From: Candidatus Bathycorpusculum sp.
GTDB lineage: Archaea; Thermoproteota; Bathyarchaeia; Bathyarchaeales; Bathycorpusculaceae
Direction: 5' to 3'
DNA: 64,000 nucleotides
NCBI GenBank assembly: GCA_009778385.1
Contig: WRJX01000102.1
Coordinates: forward strand, 1-64,000
The notes below the pieces were generated by a model. That model had not been told where the DNA came from. It saw only the letters and a program-made list of their open reading frames with translations, and did not search any database. The position numbers and the translations under genes were made by a program. This document shows positions 1 through 8,679 of the stretch, one piece after another; positions within the stretch are counted from its first letter, which is position 1; every line of letters starts with the position of its first letter.

Positions 1-70
1 GTTTGTACTTCCGCATTTTGTGCACGACATAACCAAACCAATACATACAACACATCACAACATAAAAACG

Positions 71-1045
71 TTACTTAGTTAACACCCTCCCCGAAAGAAC
101 TGCATTGCTATACATATTGAAGATGGCAGTAGCACCTACAGTGTACACGCCACCACCATTGCTTGTGGCAGTATTACCAGATATACTAACTACCTCAGAG
201 GAAATGGGGTCGCCCATGTCAAATGTGCCACCAGCATTATACACACCCCCACCGAAAGTAGCCCTATTACCCAATATGGCCGCATTACCAGACATAGTGA
301 ATGTGCCACCAGCATTATACACACCCCCACCGTTGTAAGCAGAATTACCCACATTACTACTATCGCCAACACCGATTATACCGCCAACCATGTTGAAAAG
401 AGCATTAGGACCCGCATTATACACACCCCCACCATTATAAGCCGAGTTTTTGCAGAATGTACCACCGTTCATGATAAAGGTGCCCAAGTTATACACACCG
501 CCGCCAAAAGTAGCATCGTTAATAATGCCGACAGTATAGATGTTGTTTTCCGAAATCTCACCACTAATGAGGGTAAGTTTAGCACCAAAATTAACATACA
601 CCCCTCTACCAGTCTCACCACTATCATGAGTAACAATAACACCATCAAGCACCAATTCACCCGCATCCTCAATAGTAATAGTATCCATGTCATTTGGTCC
701 AATAAGCTTCATAGAGGTACCCCCATCACTTATCAGTACAACATTTGCAGTTGCAGGTATGGTAAGCGTAGAGCCAGTAAGCACAATATCTTTGGCTAAT
801 GCAATAACATACTGAACGGGCGCTATATCCAAAGCCTCAGTAATAGCATCTCTAAGCCCTTGCTCATCATTAACTATGTCATCAACATTATATGCTGAGG
901 CAGGGGAAACAGCGTTAAATGTTGCTGCATAAACATTAGAGGAGAGCAACATTAACACAAACAATAAAGAAACAAAAGACAAAATAACGCGTCTGCTACA
1001 AATACGACGCAAACTAAACACAGATTCACATTTCAAATTCATCAT
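71..1045 (-). CDS. Secreted adhesin-like repeat protein, probably C-terminally truncated
   Basis: The 324-residue product opens with a positively charged segment and a hydrophobic stretch (about residues 19-41) ending in a plausible signal cleavage site near Ala-Ala. The second half is built of imperfect repeats with the core GGGVYNAGGTF followed by a short sequence such as MSGN, at roughly residues 175-315. Repeats of this kind form beta-helical, surface-exposed passenger domains in adhesin-like proteins. Proteins of this type usually end in a linker plus a membrane anchor. Here the frame stops abruptly after the last repeat, and all three frames downstream also close within a few codons, so the anchor is missing. 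It is either a truncated gene or a secreted unanchored form. The ligand is unknown. Confidence 0.6.
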   Translation of the reverse strand: MMNLKCESVFSLRRICSRRVILSFVSLLFVLMLLSSNVYAATFNAVSPASAYNVDDIVNDEQGLRDAITEALDIAPVQYVIALAKDIVLTGSTLTIPATANVVLISDGGTSMKLIGPNDMDTITIEDAGELVLDGVIVTHDSGETGRGVYVNFGAKLTLISGEISENNIYTVGIINDATFGGGVYNLGTFIMNGGTFCKNSAYNGGGVYNAGPNALFNMVGGIIGVGDSSNVGNSAYNGGGVYNAGGTFTMSGNAAILGNRATFGGGVYNAGGTFDMGDPISSEVVSISGNTATSNGGGVYTVGATAIFNMYSNAVLSGRVLTK

Positions 1046-1591
1046 AAATCACCATATTCATGTATTTTTATACTAACACAATATTAAAAATTCAAAAAAT
1101 ACAATATAATCATATTTCCATATTAAATCCAGATTAACTCCATATTAATACCAAATTAACACCACACAACAACACACACCCACACATTAAACACCAAAAC
1201 AAAAACAACATCGCCACACCTGCCCAAACAACACAAACCAACCAACGATACAAAAACAGCACCAAAACACGCCAACAACAAAAAAATCAAAAATAAAAAC
1301 ACAATCAAAGAGAGGGCCGTTTTTTGTTTTAATATTTTTGTTTTCATTTAGCCAATTTTGAGTAACGTTTTAAAGTGCATAGTTAAATTTGCGGCATAAT
1401 CAACTTCGAAAAACAGAGATAACTATAGAGTAGGCCTAATGTATATGTTGTAAGTAAGTCTTGATGGAAATGGGTAAAATGTCGGATAACCATAGTGTAA
1501 GCTTTTATCGCACAGGAAGTTACACCTTAACAGCAATTCTCATTCAAGAAGTAAAATGTAAGTAAAGAGAAAATGAGTTGCAATTTGAAGT
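1046..1591. other. Noncoding 546 bp with an A/C-biased low-complexity tract
   Basis: The + strand between about 1130 and 1300 is almost entirely A and C, a strong strand asymmetry unlike the flanking genes. On the minus strand it leaves a 63-codon open frame (1156-1347) that begins like a signal peptide (MKTKILKQKTALSLIVFLF) and then runs into Val/Cys/Phe low complexity. I do not call it a gene; it may be the 5' remnant of another secreted protein. The 3' part (about 1400-1591) would carry the promoter of the aldehyde dehydrogenase gene, but no clear TATA box stands out. Confidence 0.5.
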
Positions 1592-3088
1592 GTGTCTGAA
1601 ATGAAAAAAATTGCTAAAGAAATGCCTGAAAAAAAAGAAACATGTGCTAACAGATCTAATATTGAAAAGTCAGAAGAGGAGTTTGTATTAGAAACTGACG
1701 ATAAAACGATAGAAGCAAAAATTGCGCGAGTCAGGGCAGCGCAGGAAAAGTTTGCACGTTTTTCTCAGAAAGAAGTGGACAAAATTTTTTCAGCCACCGC
1801 AAAGGCTGCAGCCAAACAAAGCCTCTATCTTGCTGAGCTGGCAGTTAAAGAAACCGGTATGGGCGTGGTGGAAGATAAATTTATAAAAAATCTTTTCGCA
1901 TCAGAGGAGATTTATAAATGCTATAAAAATACAAAAACTTGCGGCGTTGTGAAAGAGGGCAAAGACGGTAACGCAGAATTTGCCGCTCCCATAGGCGTCA
2001 TTGCTGCTATCATCCCTACCACTAATCCAACCTCTACGGCGATATTTAAAGCCCTATTAGCACTTAAAACACGTAATGGCATGATATTTAGCCCTCATCC
2101 GCGTGCAAAAAAATGTACAATTGAGGCTGTGAAAACAGTACTTGAAGCTGCGGTTAAAGCAGGAGCGCCTAAGGGAATTTTTGATTGGATTGATGAGCCA
2201 AGCGTGCCGCTTATCAATGCTCTCATGGAGAACTCAAATGTTACACTTGCAACAGGTGGCCCAGGGATGGTAAAAGCGGCATACTCCAGCGGTAGACCTG
2301 CTATTGGTGTGGGTTCGGGAAACACGCCCACCGTTATTGACGACAGCGCCGATATTGCTTTGACTGTTAGGTCAATTATTGAGTCTAAAACCTTTGATAA
2401 TGGAATGATTTGTGCATCTGAGCAAGCAGTTATAGTTTTAGATAAGGTATATGATAAAGTTAAGGACACATTCAAAGAAAACGACTGCCATTTTTTAAGC
2501 GCTGATGAAATAGCGTTGGTTAGGGAAAAAATTGTAACCAATGGAGCGTTAAACCCAAATATAGTAGGGCAGTCAGCTGAAACAATCGCAAAAATGGCCG
2601 ATGTAAACGTTAAAGAAGACACGAAAATTCTCATTGCCGAAGTGGACAGTACCGATCTTTCTACAGAGCCATTTGCCCGTGAAAAGCTTTCGCCTGTGCT
2701 TGCTATGTATAGGGCAAAAACTTTCGAAGAAGCACTTAACAAAGCTGAAAAACTAATTGAAGACGGCGGCCTAGGACATACTTCTGCAATATACACAACT
2801 GAGGCAGCGCGAATAAAAGAGTTTGCAGAAAGGATGAAAACTTGCAGAATTTTAGTAAATACCCCCGCGTCTCAAGGCGCAATAGGTGGCATTTACAACA
2901 AACTTACAGCATCCTTAACACTTGGATGCGGCTTCTTCGGCGGCAATTCTGTGTCTGGAAATATAGGACCAAAACATTTACTGAATTTAAAACAACTCTC
3001 CTTGCCTGACATGACTATAGGACGAAAACAGAATAGCGCAGACACAACAACAAAAAGAAAAACAAAAGAGGGTGAAGACACAAAATAA
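1592..3088 (+). CDS. CoA-acylating aldehyde dehydrogenase (acetaldehyde dehydrogenase type)
   Basis: This 498-residue protein matches the EutE/PduP/AdhE-N-terminal branch of the aldehyde dehydrogenase superfamily, which interconverts acyl-CoA plus NADH with aldehyde plus CoA. Visible landmarks are the nucleotide-binding segment PTTNPTSTAIFKALLALKTR (about 142-161), the GVGSGNTP loop (about 239-246) and the catalytic cysteine in DNGMICASEQ (Cys274). The C-terminal LGCGFFGGNSVSGNIGPKHL segment is typical of the acylating subfamily. The start is GTG at 1592; ATG at 1601 is an alternative. About 30 N-terminal residues are extra compared with EutE. No microcompartment genes are near. With the ADP-forming acyl-CoA synthetase subunit at 40.9 kb it suggests acetyl-CoA/acetaldehyde metabolism. 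Substrate chain length is inferred. Confidence 0.88.
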   Translation: MSEMKKIAKEMPEKKETCANRSNIEKSEEEFVLETDDKTIEAKIARVRAAQEKFARFSQKEVDKIFSATAKAAAKQSLYLAELAVKETGMGVVEDKFIKNLFASEEIYKCYKNTKTCGVVKEGKDGNAEFAAPIGVIAAIIPTTNPTSTAIFKALLALKTRNGMIFSPHPRAKKCTIEAVKTVLEAAVKAGAPKGIFDWIDEPSVPLINALMENSNVTLATGGPGMVKAAYSSGRPAIGVGSGNTPTVIDDSADIALTVRSIIESKTFDNGMICASEQAVIVLDKVYDKVKDTFKENDCHFLSADEIALVREKIVTNGALNPNIVGQSAETIAKMADVNVKEDTKILIAEVDSTDLSTEPFAREKLSPVLAMYRAKTFEEALNKAEKLIEDGGLGHTSAIYTTEAARIKEFAERMKTCRILVNTPASQGAIGGIYNKLTASLTLGCGFFGGNSVSGNIGPKHLLNLKQLSLPDMTIGRKQNSADTTTKRKTKEGEDTK

Positions 3089-3124
3089 GAAAATGACAGC
3101 TAAAAGGCAGATAAACACATTTGC

Positions 3125-3697
3125 CTATGAGAGGGGAGCAAGTTTAGCTCCGTCACAGAATGCTTTGCCAACTATAGCTCCAGGTACGCGGTAGCTTGAA
3201 TCAGCAAAATTCAAGGTACATAGATTCAGTTTTGCCGTGTCAAGTTTGCCGTTTGTAAGATATTTTTGGTCACTATAAGCATTAACGACTTGTCCTATGA
3301 AGAGCTCGTTTTTTGGCAAATCAATAACAGCAACTAGCCGACATTCTATACAAAGAGGGCATTCTTTTATCATTGGTGCATCAGATAGACTACCGTAGAA
3401 CACTTGGAAGAGATGTGATTTGTCAACATTTTCTCCTGAAACTAGCCCACAGTAGTCAACTTTGTTGGTTAAATTTGCTGAAGGAAAGTTTAAGCTAAAA
3501 ATTTTCTTTTCGATAATAAATTTGTTTGAAAAACGCACTTTATTTAGGCTAAAGGAGATCATTGGAGGGTCTAGGCTTGCGGTTGCTATGGAGCTTACTG
3601 TTGTGAAGTTTGGCTGATTGTCAGTTACATTTACTCCGACAAGCCCCAGTGGCATAGGAAACATCATACCGTTTTTGCCAAGCGAAATTTTTTCCAT
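3125..3697 (-). CDS. Flavin reductase-like FMN-binding protein (flavoredoxin type)
   Basis: The 190-residue product has the split-barrel flavin reductase layout: an early MMFPMPLGLVGVN segment, then NFTTVSSIATASLDPPMISFSL, where a loop with Thr/Ser binds the FMN phosphate, then the conserved core KIFSLNFPS. The family includes flavoredoxins and NAD(P)H:FMN oxidoreductases; archaeal members are usually electron carriers of unknown partner. It is convergent with the upstream aldehyde dehydrogenase, 36 bp away. Cys residues near positions 116-119 (CPLCIEC) could bind metal or be redox active, which is less usual in the family. Donor and acceptor are not predictable. Confidence 0.75.
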   Translation of the reverse strand: MEKISLGKNGMMFPMPLGLVGVNVTDNQPNFTTVSSIATASLDPPMISFSLNKVRFSNKFIIEKKIFSLNFPSANLTNKVDYCGLVSGENVDKSHLFQVFYGSLSDAPMIKECPLCIECRLVAVIDLPKNELFIGQVVNAYSDQKYLTNGKLDTAKLNLCTLNFADSSYRVPGAIVGKAFCDGAKLAPLS

Positions 3698-4013
3698 AGA
3701 CTCACATGCCTTAAAGTGATTAACGCAAAGTAGGATATAGGATTTAGAGAGCGTTTTTATTAAGAATTCTTTTTACTACTTAAGAATTAAGCATAACAAT
3801 GATACTTATTTAAGTTAACGATATTTGGAGATTAAGAAGGTAAAGATGGTTTCTAAGGAGGATTAAATTAATTTTCTTTGACCTAATAAGTAGTCAAGTA
3901 GGGGTAGAAGATGGGTAGTTGATAGGTTTGAGGATAGGTGTTGGGTTTTGACGTTTTTGGTTTTAGGGGGATTGTGTTATTGTTTAAATATTTCTTGTGC
4001 CTCAGAAGTGGGT
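3698..4013. other. Noncoding spacer between divergent genes
   Basis: The region is AT-rich with several AAGGAGG-like strings (for example near 3855-3865), but no convincing open frame follows them. It should contain the divergent promoters of the flavin reductase-like gene and the coiled-coil gene. Upstream of the ATG at 4014 the reading frame stays open back to a TTG at 3948; I judge those 22 residues less likely to be translated. Confidence 0.4.
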
Positions 4014-4862
4014 ATGAGTTCCAGTTCAAAGACCGGCTCTCGACGTAATTCAGGTGCTAAATTTCAGAAAAGTTCAAACCAAAAAAAGACAAAAACAAAA
4101 AAGTCTAAAGCTAGCGCTAAGTATCTAAATGAAGAAACTGCAGAGCCTACATTACAAGATATTATAGAAAAAACCCGTGTCAGCATCGAACGTCTTGGGA
4201 ATCAAACTTTTGCACTCTCACCATTTAGTCAGTATTATGATGATTGGCTAATTAATTTGCGTCAAGCTGTGTCAAGATTTGAAACATCCCCAATCGTGAA
4301 AGTTGACGAAATCTTTACCAAAGAACGTGACCAAGCGTTTTTGGATATTCAAACAGTGTTGGCAGAACGTCGCATGCAAGAATCCACCCTCTCTGAGGCT
4401 GAAAAAGCTCTATACATTATTAACCATGACCTTGGAGATGCAGATGCTGATTACGCAGAGAAAAACCAAGAGTTAAGCAGCAAACGCAACTCAGACATAC
4501 GACGATTAACAGCCCAAGTCAAGACACTTGAAGAGGACATGGCAAATCAGGAAAAACTAAAGTTTAGCGTTTTTCAGTTTGGCGCCAAAAAAACTGCAAC
4601 AAAAAAGCTTGAACAAACACAACAAGCCCTAACATCAGCAAAGAACCAGTTAGAAATGACTTTACAGAACTTCACCTTAGAGCAAGACAAACTACATGAC
4701 AACTATGTTGCCAAAAAACAAGAGCTCTCAACTAAATCCGATGCACTACACAAAGAAATAGAACAACTAGAAATAGATACATCCATTGAAGCACGAAAAG
4801 AAATCTGCACACACCTAAACAACACAATCAATGAACTCATCAAACGCCTACCGACCCACTAA
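4014..4862 (+). CDS. Coiled-coil protein of unknown function
   Basis: I do not recognise a family. From the ATG at 4014 the product is about 282 residues. It starts with a Ser/Lys-rich, probably disordered segment (SSSSKTGSRRNSGAK and a KTKTKKSKA run), then a helical region. From about residue 100 to the end there is near-continuous heptad-like sequence rich in Glu, Lys, Gln, Leu and Ala, predicting a long coiled coil. There is no signal peptide from this start. An earlier TTG start (3948) would add a short hydrophobic N-terminus containing Cys. A second coiled-coil gene at 12755 has a similar style but no obvious sequence identity. Confidence 0.6.
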   Translation: MSSSSKTGSRRNSGAKFQKSSNQKKTKTKKSKASAKYLNEETAEPTLQDIIEKTRVSIERLGNQTFALSPFSQYYDDWLINLRQAVSRFETSPIVKVDEIFTKERDQAFLDIQTVLAERRMQESTLSEAEKALYIINHDLGDADADYAEKNQELSSKRNSDIRRLTAQVKTLEEDMANQEKLKFSVFQFGAKKTATKKLEQTQQALTSAKNQLEMTLQNFTLEQDKLHDNYVAKKQELSTKSDALHKEIEQLEIDTSIEARKEICTHLNNTINELIKRLPTH

Positions 4863-5044
4863 AGAAAAATCAGCTAAAATTTAAAAACTAACTTTCTTAT
4901 TTACTTAATCTTGTTGATTTAAAAGACAAACCGATAATAAAATTTTTTCAACACATATGATAAAGGCAAACACATTGACCAGAAGAATAGTTTGCAAATT
5001 AACACACAAACGCAAGAACCAGCAACTTGCCCTTTCAATTTCTT

Positions 5045-6199
5045 CTATGTGGCGTACCTCTTTTTTTTGAAATAGAAAACTACGACTGTTAGAGCTAACG
5101 CGGCTACAACAAGGTAGGTTAAGAAAGGCTCAGAAAAATCAGAAGGCCCAGAAGTAACAACAGGAACAGAAGGCCCAGAAGTAACAACAGGAACAGAAGG
5201 CCCAGAAGTAACAACAGGAACAGAGCTGTAACCTATTGGCACATATTGTTCATTTACAGATAGAAACTTTAGTCCGGTATTAGGAGCGCTTCCTCCTATG
5301 GCATACAAAATATCATCAACAATTGCCACGCTGAAGCTATTACGAGGTGTGAGTATAGCTTTGGCGGTTGACCAAGTGTCGCTTGCAGGGTCATAGACTA
5401 TGCTATTGTATGGTCCTAAGACATAGACTCTTTGAGGAGCATAAACACCAGTTGTTACGCCTACAATACCTGAAACAGTTTCAACTGGAGGGGGGCTTGT
5501 TCCTTCGCGCCACATATCGGTTTTTGGATCATAAATCATAACTTTTTGCTCATAATCCGTGTTAGGAGAGCTTGCTAGAAAGGTACCAATAACTATTATT
5601 TTGTCATCTGTAGGAGTTAGAACAAAAGAAATCTTTGATATGGGTGTTATTGTAGGCATACTGGTTTTTTGGAGCCATGAATCAGTAATTGGATCATACA
5701 TAAACAAGTTACTTCCCGCTATGACAAAAATTTTCCCATCTATAACATGCGCTTGCAAGTTCGACGCGTTAACGGGCAGGGAAGCCTTAGTACTCCAACT
5801 ATCAGTAACTGTGTCATAAACCTCATTTACCCCACAGTCATACCATCCACCCCTGCTACCATCACTAGTTATGCCACCTATGCAGTAAATGCTGTTTTGA
5901 TATGCAGCTATGGTGAAGGCATTTCTTGGTGTAGGCATAGAGGTTAAAGTGGTCCAAGTGTTAGTCTTAGGATCATATTGCTCATTTATACTTAAATATC
6001 CAGACGCGGTAAAACCCCCAATAGCATAAATTTTTCCATCTACAGCAATAGCACCTAAACTAATTCTTGTTTGACTCATTGGAGCTTTCGGAACCCAAGA
6101 ACCCTCAACTAAGGCTGAGACTGAAACAGAACTAAATGCAGACATAAAAAATCCACATACTAAAAGCAAGAGCAATAGGAAAGAAAGAAATTTACACAT
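5045..6199 (-). CDS. Secreted membrane-anchored kelch-repeat protein
   Basis: The 384-residue protein has an N-terminal signal peptide (hydrophobic about 4-30), about six kelch blades, a short Pro/Ser/Thr/Val repeat stalk and a C-terminal transmembrane helix (about 358-376) followed by KKKRYAT. Kelch units are recognised by paired Gly (AIGG, CIGG) followed by a YDPKTNTW-type strand. The predicted form is a beta-propeller on the outer face of the membrane, held by a C-terminal anchor. Such proteins are common surface proteins in archaea and may bind carbohydrate or protein; the ligand is unknown. The gene at 17.7 kb is a paralogue. The start is ATG, and it stands alone. Confidence 0.85.
   Translation of the reverse strand: MCKFLSFLLLLLLVCGFFMSAFSSVSVSALVEGSWVPKAPMSQTRISLGAIAVDGKIYAIGGFTASGYLSINEQYDPKTNTWTTLTSMPTPRNAFTIAAYQNSIYCIGGITSDGSRGGWYDCGVNEVYDTVTDSWSTKASLPVNASNLQAHVIDGKIFVIAGSNLFMYDPITDSWLQKTSMPTITPISKISFVLTPTDDKIIVIGTFLASSPNTDYEQKVMIYDPKTDMWREGTSPPPVETVSGIVGVTTGVYAPQRVYVLGPYNSIVYDPASDTWSTAKAILTPRNSFSVAIVDDILYAIGGSAPNTGLKFLSVNEQYVPIGYSSVPVVTSGPSVPVVTSGPSVPVVTSGPSDFSEPFLTYLVVAALALTVVVFYFKKKRYAT
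5141..5224. repeat. Three 27-bp tandem repeats in a kelch gene
   Basis: Three nearly identical direct repeats of 27 bp lie end to end. They encode the nonapeptide VPVVTSGPS three times, in the stalk between the propeller and the membrane anchor. Copy number of such an in-frame repeat can change by slippage without breaking the frame, altering stalk length. Confidence 0.9.
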
Positions 6200-6574
6200 A
6201 CTTATTCTCCATTGGAGCTTTACATTTTTCTCGATAAAAAGATTTTGCTAACTCTACTAAAACAGCTCTCCAAAATTTAACAGCAGAACTCACAGATTAT
6301 TAGAGCAAAAAAGAAGTATTCATCAGGAGATTATTGCGACGCTTTCAATATTTCCAAAAAACTCCTGAAAACACCGCTTATTGATTTTTCACGTATACAC
6401 AAAAGAAATTGTTTAATTGAGTTCTTACTCATTGTTTACTTATTTGCTTACTTGCTTGTTTTGTTAATCTAAAAACTTGGTTAGTCTTAAGGAGCCTATA
6501 TCTAAGTTGAGAGGGCTTTGTTTTTTGCAATATGTTTTTTAGTCTTTTATTTGCTTGTTAAATTTGTGATATTT
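6200..6574. other. Noncoding region upstream of nucleotidyltransferase-like genes
   Basis: The region separates the divergent kelch gene and the first nucleotidyltransferase-like gene. It is AT-rich, with a repeated TTACTTATTTGCTTAC pattern near 6430-6460. No gene, tRNA or clear hairpin was found. The frame of the downstream gene is open back to a TTG at 6518, but those residues look like low-complexity hydrophobic sequence. Confidence 0.4.
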
Positions 6575-7606
6575 ATGGTAGTCAAGAATTGGGTTCCTAT
6601 GGATGGAGACACCTTTGTCACCAGTGACGGTTTTATAATGAACACGTTTGGTTATGAGCATCCAAGTGACCATTTGTTTGCGTTTCTCAAATACATCCCT
6701 GCCGAGTATAAGGACATGTTTAATGTTGAAATGCTTGAACGCACTTGGCGCTATGGTAAAAATGAGTTGTTTCGTGCTGAGAAGCTCTATACTGCAAAGA
6801 ATTATCAAACATTCATTGAAGCTTTTCGCAAAAATTTTCCAGACTACCTATTTTATGATCAAAATCGTGATAAAGAAATAATTGCTGCACCCCTAAACCG
6901 CATTGAAGAGGTTTTCGTGCCAAGAGATCGTCTAGTTTGGCTACAAAATCTACCACATCGCGATGAACTTCAAGACAAAGCTTTAGAGCTTATCAGTTTA
7001 ATCAGCAAAGAATCTGAAGTGCCACTGTCTGATATGGGTTTGCATGGCTCATTAGCACTTAATATGCATGCATCACATTCAGATATTGATTTTGTAGTGT
7101 ATGGTACAAACAATTTCCGTCGTGTAGAATCAGCCATTGAAAGGCTAGTTAACTCTGCTAAACTAACCTACATTGTTGGCAACAGACTAGATGCAGCCCG
7201 CAAATTTCAAGGCCGTTACCAAGGCAAAATCTACATGTATAATGCCACTCGCCAATTCGAGGAAGTTATCACAAAGTTTGGTCAATACAAGTACACTCCA
7301 CTTGCATCAGTACGTTTCCAAGCGACCATATGCAGTGATAAAGAAACCATATATCGACCAGCGACCTACAAAATTTCAGGCTACAAACCTCTAGACCCTG
7401 AATCTGAAATACCAATCGACAAAATTCCAATGCAAGTGGTATCAAACATTGGCTGCTACCGCAATATCGCCAAACAAGGTAGTGAAATTAAAGTCTCAGG
7501 TAAACTTGAAAAAGTAGAATCCACTATTGATGATCAGGTTTTCTATCAAGTTGTTGTGGGAACTGCAACCTCGGAGGAAGAATACATTTGGCCGACAACA
7601 ATCTAA
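6575..7606 (+). CDS. Nucleotidyltransferase-fold protein, paralogue 1 (GS-x-DxD motif)
   Basis: The product (about 343 residues from ATG 6575; ATG 6599 is also possible) carries the signature of the DNA polymerase beta-like nucleotidyltransferase superfamily. This is a helix-turn Gly-Ser followed by Asp-x-Asp, here [21 protein letters not shown]. The N-terminal domain has the pattern F-G-Y-E-H-P then AFLKYIP. The C-terminal 60 residues form a separate small beta-rich domain with [13 protein letters not shown]. The same three-part layout occurs in the two neighbouring paralogues. The catalytic Asp pair is intact, so metal-dependent transfer of a nucleotidyl or phosphoribosyl group is plausible. 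The stop overlaps the next gene by 19 bp, so the two are probably co-transcribed. The substrate is unknown; see the finding on the CitG-like neighbour. Confidence 0.75.
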   Translation: MVVKNWVPMDGDTFVTSDGFIMNTFGYEHPSDHLFAFLKYIPAEYKDMFNVEMLERTWRYGKNELFRAEKLYTAKNYQTFIEAFRKNFPDYLFYDQNRDKEIIAAPLNRIEEVFVPRDRLVWLQNLPHRDELQDKALELISLISKESEVPLSDMGLHGSLALNMHASHSDIDFVVYGTNNFRRVESAIERLVNSAKLTYIVGNRLDAARKFQGRYQGKIYMYNATRQFEEVITKFGQYKYTPLASVRFQATICSDKETIYRPATYKISGYKPLDPESEIPIDKIPMQVVSNIGCYRNIAKQGSEIKVSGKLEKVESTIDDQVFYQVVVGTATSEEEYIWPTTI

Positions 7607-8679
7607 GACTCCGCGATCGCGATAGCATACTCACTAAAGAAGGATTGCTTTTACGCGTTTTTGGCTATAACCATCCGCCTAACGCATACCTTTGTGATGC
7701 TGAATACGCTTCAGCAAAAATCTTTCAATCCACTGACCCTCGAGCACCAAGAGAAGGCAAAAACAGTCTTTTCTACAAGTTCTACAATGACGAGGGCATA
7801 AAATTTGTTGCCAAAAATTATCCACATTACATGCTTTTTCATGAAATGCTTGGATTAGAGCTTGTTGGCGTTACTGAGAAGGACATCTTTGAAGTTCACA
7901 AACCTCAAGAACGTCTTGTTGAATTGCTTAAACAAGGTCCGACGGATGAGTTGCTTGCTGCAATGGAGAGGGTTCTAAAAATTGCCACGTCCAGCTCGGG
8001 GCTCTTAAGCAGTGACTTTGGGGTTTTTGGTTCCATGTTACATGCTTTTCATCATCCTAAATATTCTGATATTGACTTTACCATTTACGGTAAAGAGCAA
8101 AACGCTAAAATGCGTCAAGTTCTTGAGGAACTTTATGCAGATAGGTCTTCAGGGTTAAGTAACGAGTTTGATTCGGATCAGGTTATGGATGAGAAAAGGT
8201 GGCTTTTTACTAATTTTGACGTTAAAGACTTTATTTGGCATCAACGTCGAAAACAGATTTACGGTTTTTATGATGACCGTAAGTATAGTGGTAGAGTTAT
8301 CAAAGCTGAATTTGAACCTGTTAAAGCTTGGAGCGAAATAGTAAACGAGTACAATGCTAGACACTGCATTACTAGGCGAGGTTGGGCAAAAATTAAAGCC
8401 CGTGTCACTGCAGACGATGATGGCCCATTTATTCCATCAGTTTATGGAATTGAGCCTTTGGAAGTTTTAGAAGGTCCAGATACTGCAGGAGAGGTGGTGC
8501 GAGTGCTTTCTTACATGGAAGAATTCCGTCAACAAGTGCATAAGGATGAAACTATCATTGTTGAGGGTAATTTAGAGGAGGTACAAACACCTGAACCTGG
8601 GGCTGAGGGATGTTTCTATCAAATTACCTTAACTTATTGCCCACGTTACTATGATCAAGTTCTAAAAGTCTTGCATTAA
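7588..8679 (+). CDS. Nucleotidyltransferase-fold protein, paralogue 2 (GS-x-DxD motif)
   Basis: The 363-residue product starts at a TTG inside the end of paralogue 1. The active-site motif is [20 protein letters not shown], with both Asp present and two residues more spacing than in paralogue 1. It shares the N-terminal RVFGYNHP element and the C-terminal domain ([15 protein letters not shown] then [10 protein letters not shown]) with its neighbours. It lacks the fully matching AFLKYIP strand and has diverged considerably, so it may act on a different substrate or as a partner subunit. It ends 4 bp into the tail of paralogue 3, which lies on the opposite strand. Confidence 0.72.
   Translation: MADNNLRLRDRDSILTKEGLLLRVFGYNHPPNAYLCDAEYASAKIFQSTDPRAPREGKNSLFYKFYNDEGIKFVAKNYPHYMLFHEMLGLELVGVTEKDIFEVHKPQERLVELLKQGPTDELLAAMERVLKIATSSSGLLSSDFGVFGSMLHAFHHPKYSDIDFTIYGKEQNAKMRQVLEELYADRSSGLSNEFDSDQVMDEKRWLFTNFDVKDFIWHQRRKQIYGFYDDRKYSGRVIKAEFEPVKAWSEIVNEYNARHCITRRGWAKIKARVTADDDGPFIPSVYGIEPLEVLEGPDTAGEVVRVLSYMEEFRQQVHKDETIIVEGNLEEVQTPEPGAEGCFYQITLTYCPRYYDQVLKVLH

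Noticed and set aside
1156-1347. 63-codon minus-strand frame with signal-like start
   Set aside because: After 35 codons it becomes Val/Cys/Phe low complexity produced by the A/C-rich tract; no ribosome site. Mentioned only as a possible remnant.
2095-2796. 233-codon minus-strand frame inside the aldehyde dehydrogenase gene
   Set aside because: It is a shadow of a well-supported gene on the other strand; Ser/Phe/Ile-rich composition without motifs.
5141-5224. Possible CRISPR array
   Set aside because: The repeats are contiguous with no spacers and lie in frame in a stalk coding region; no cas genes in the window.
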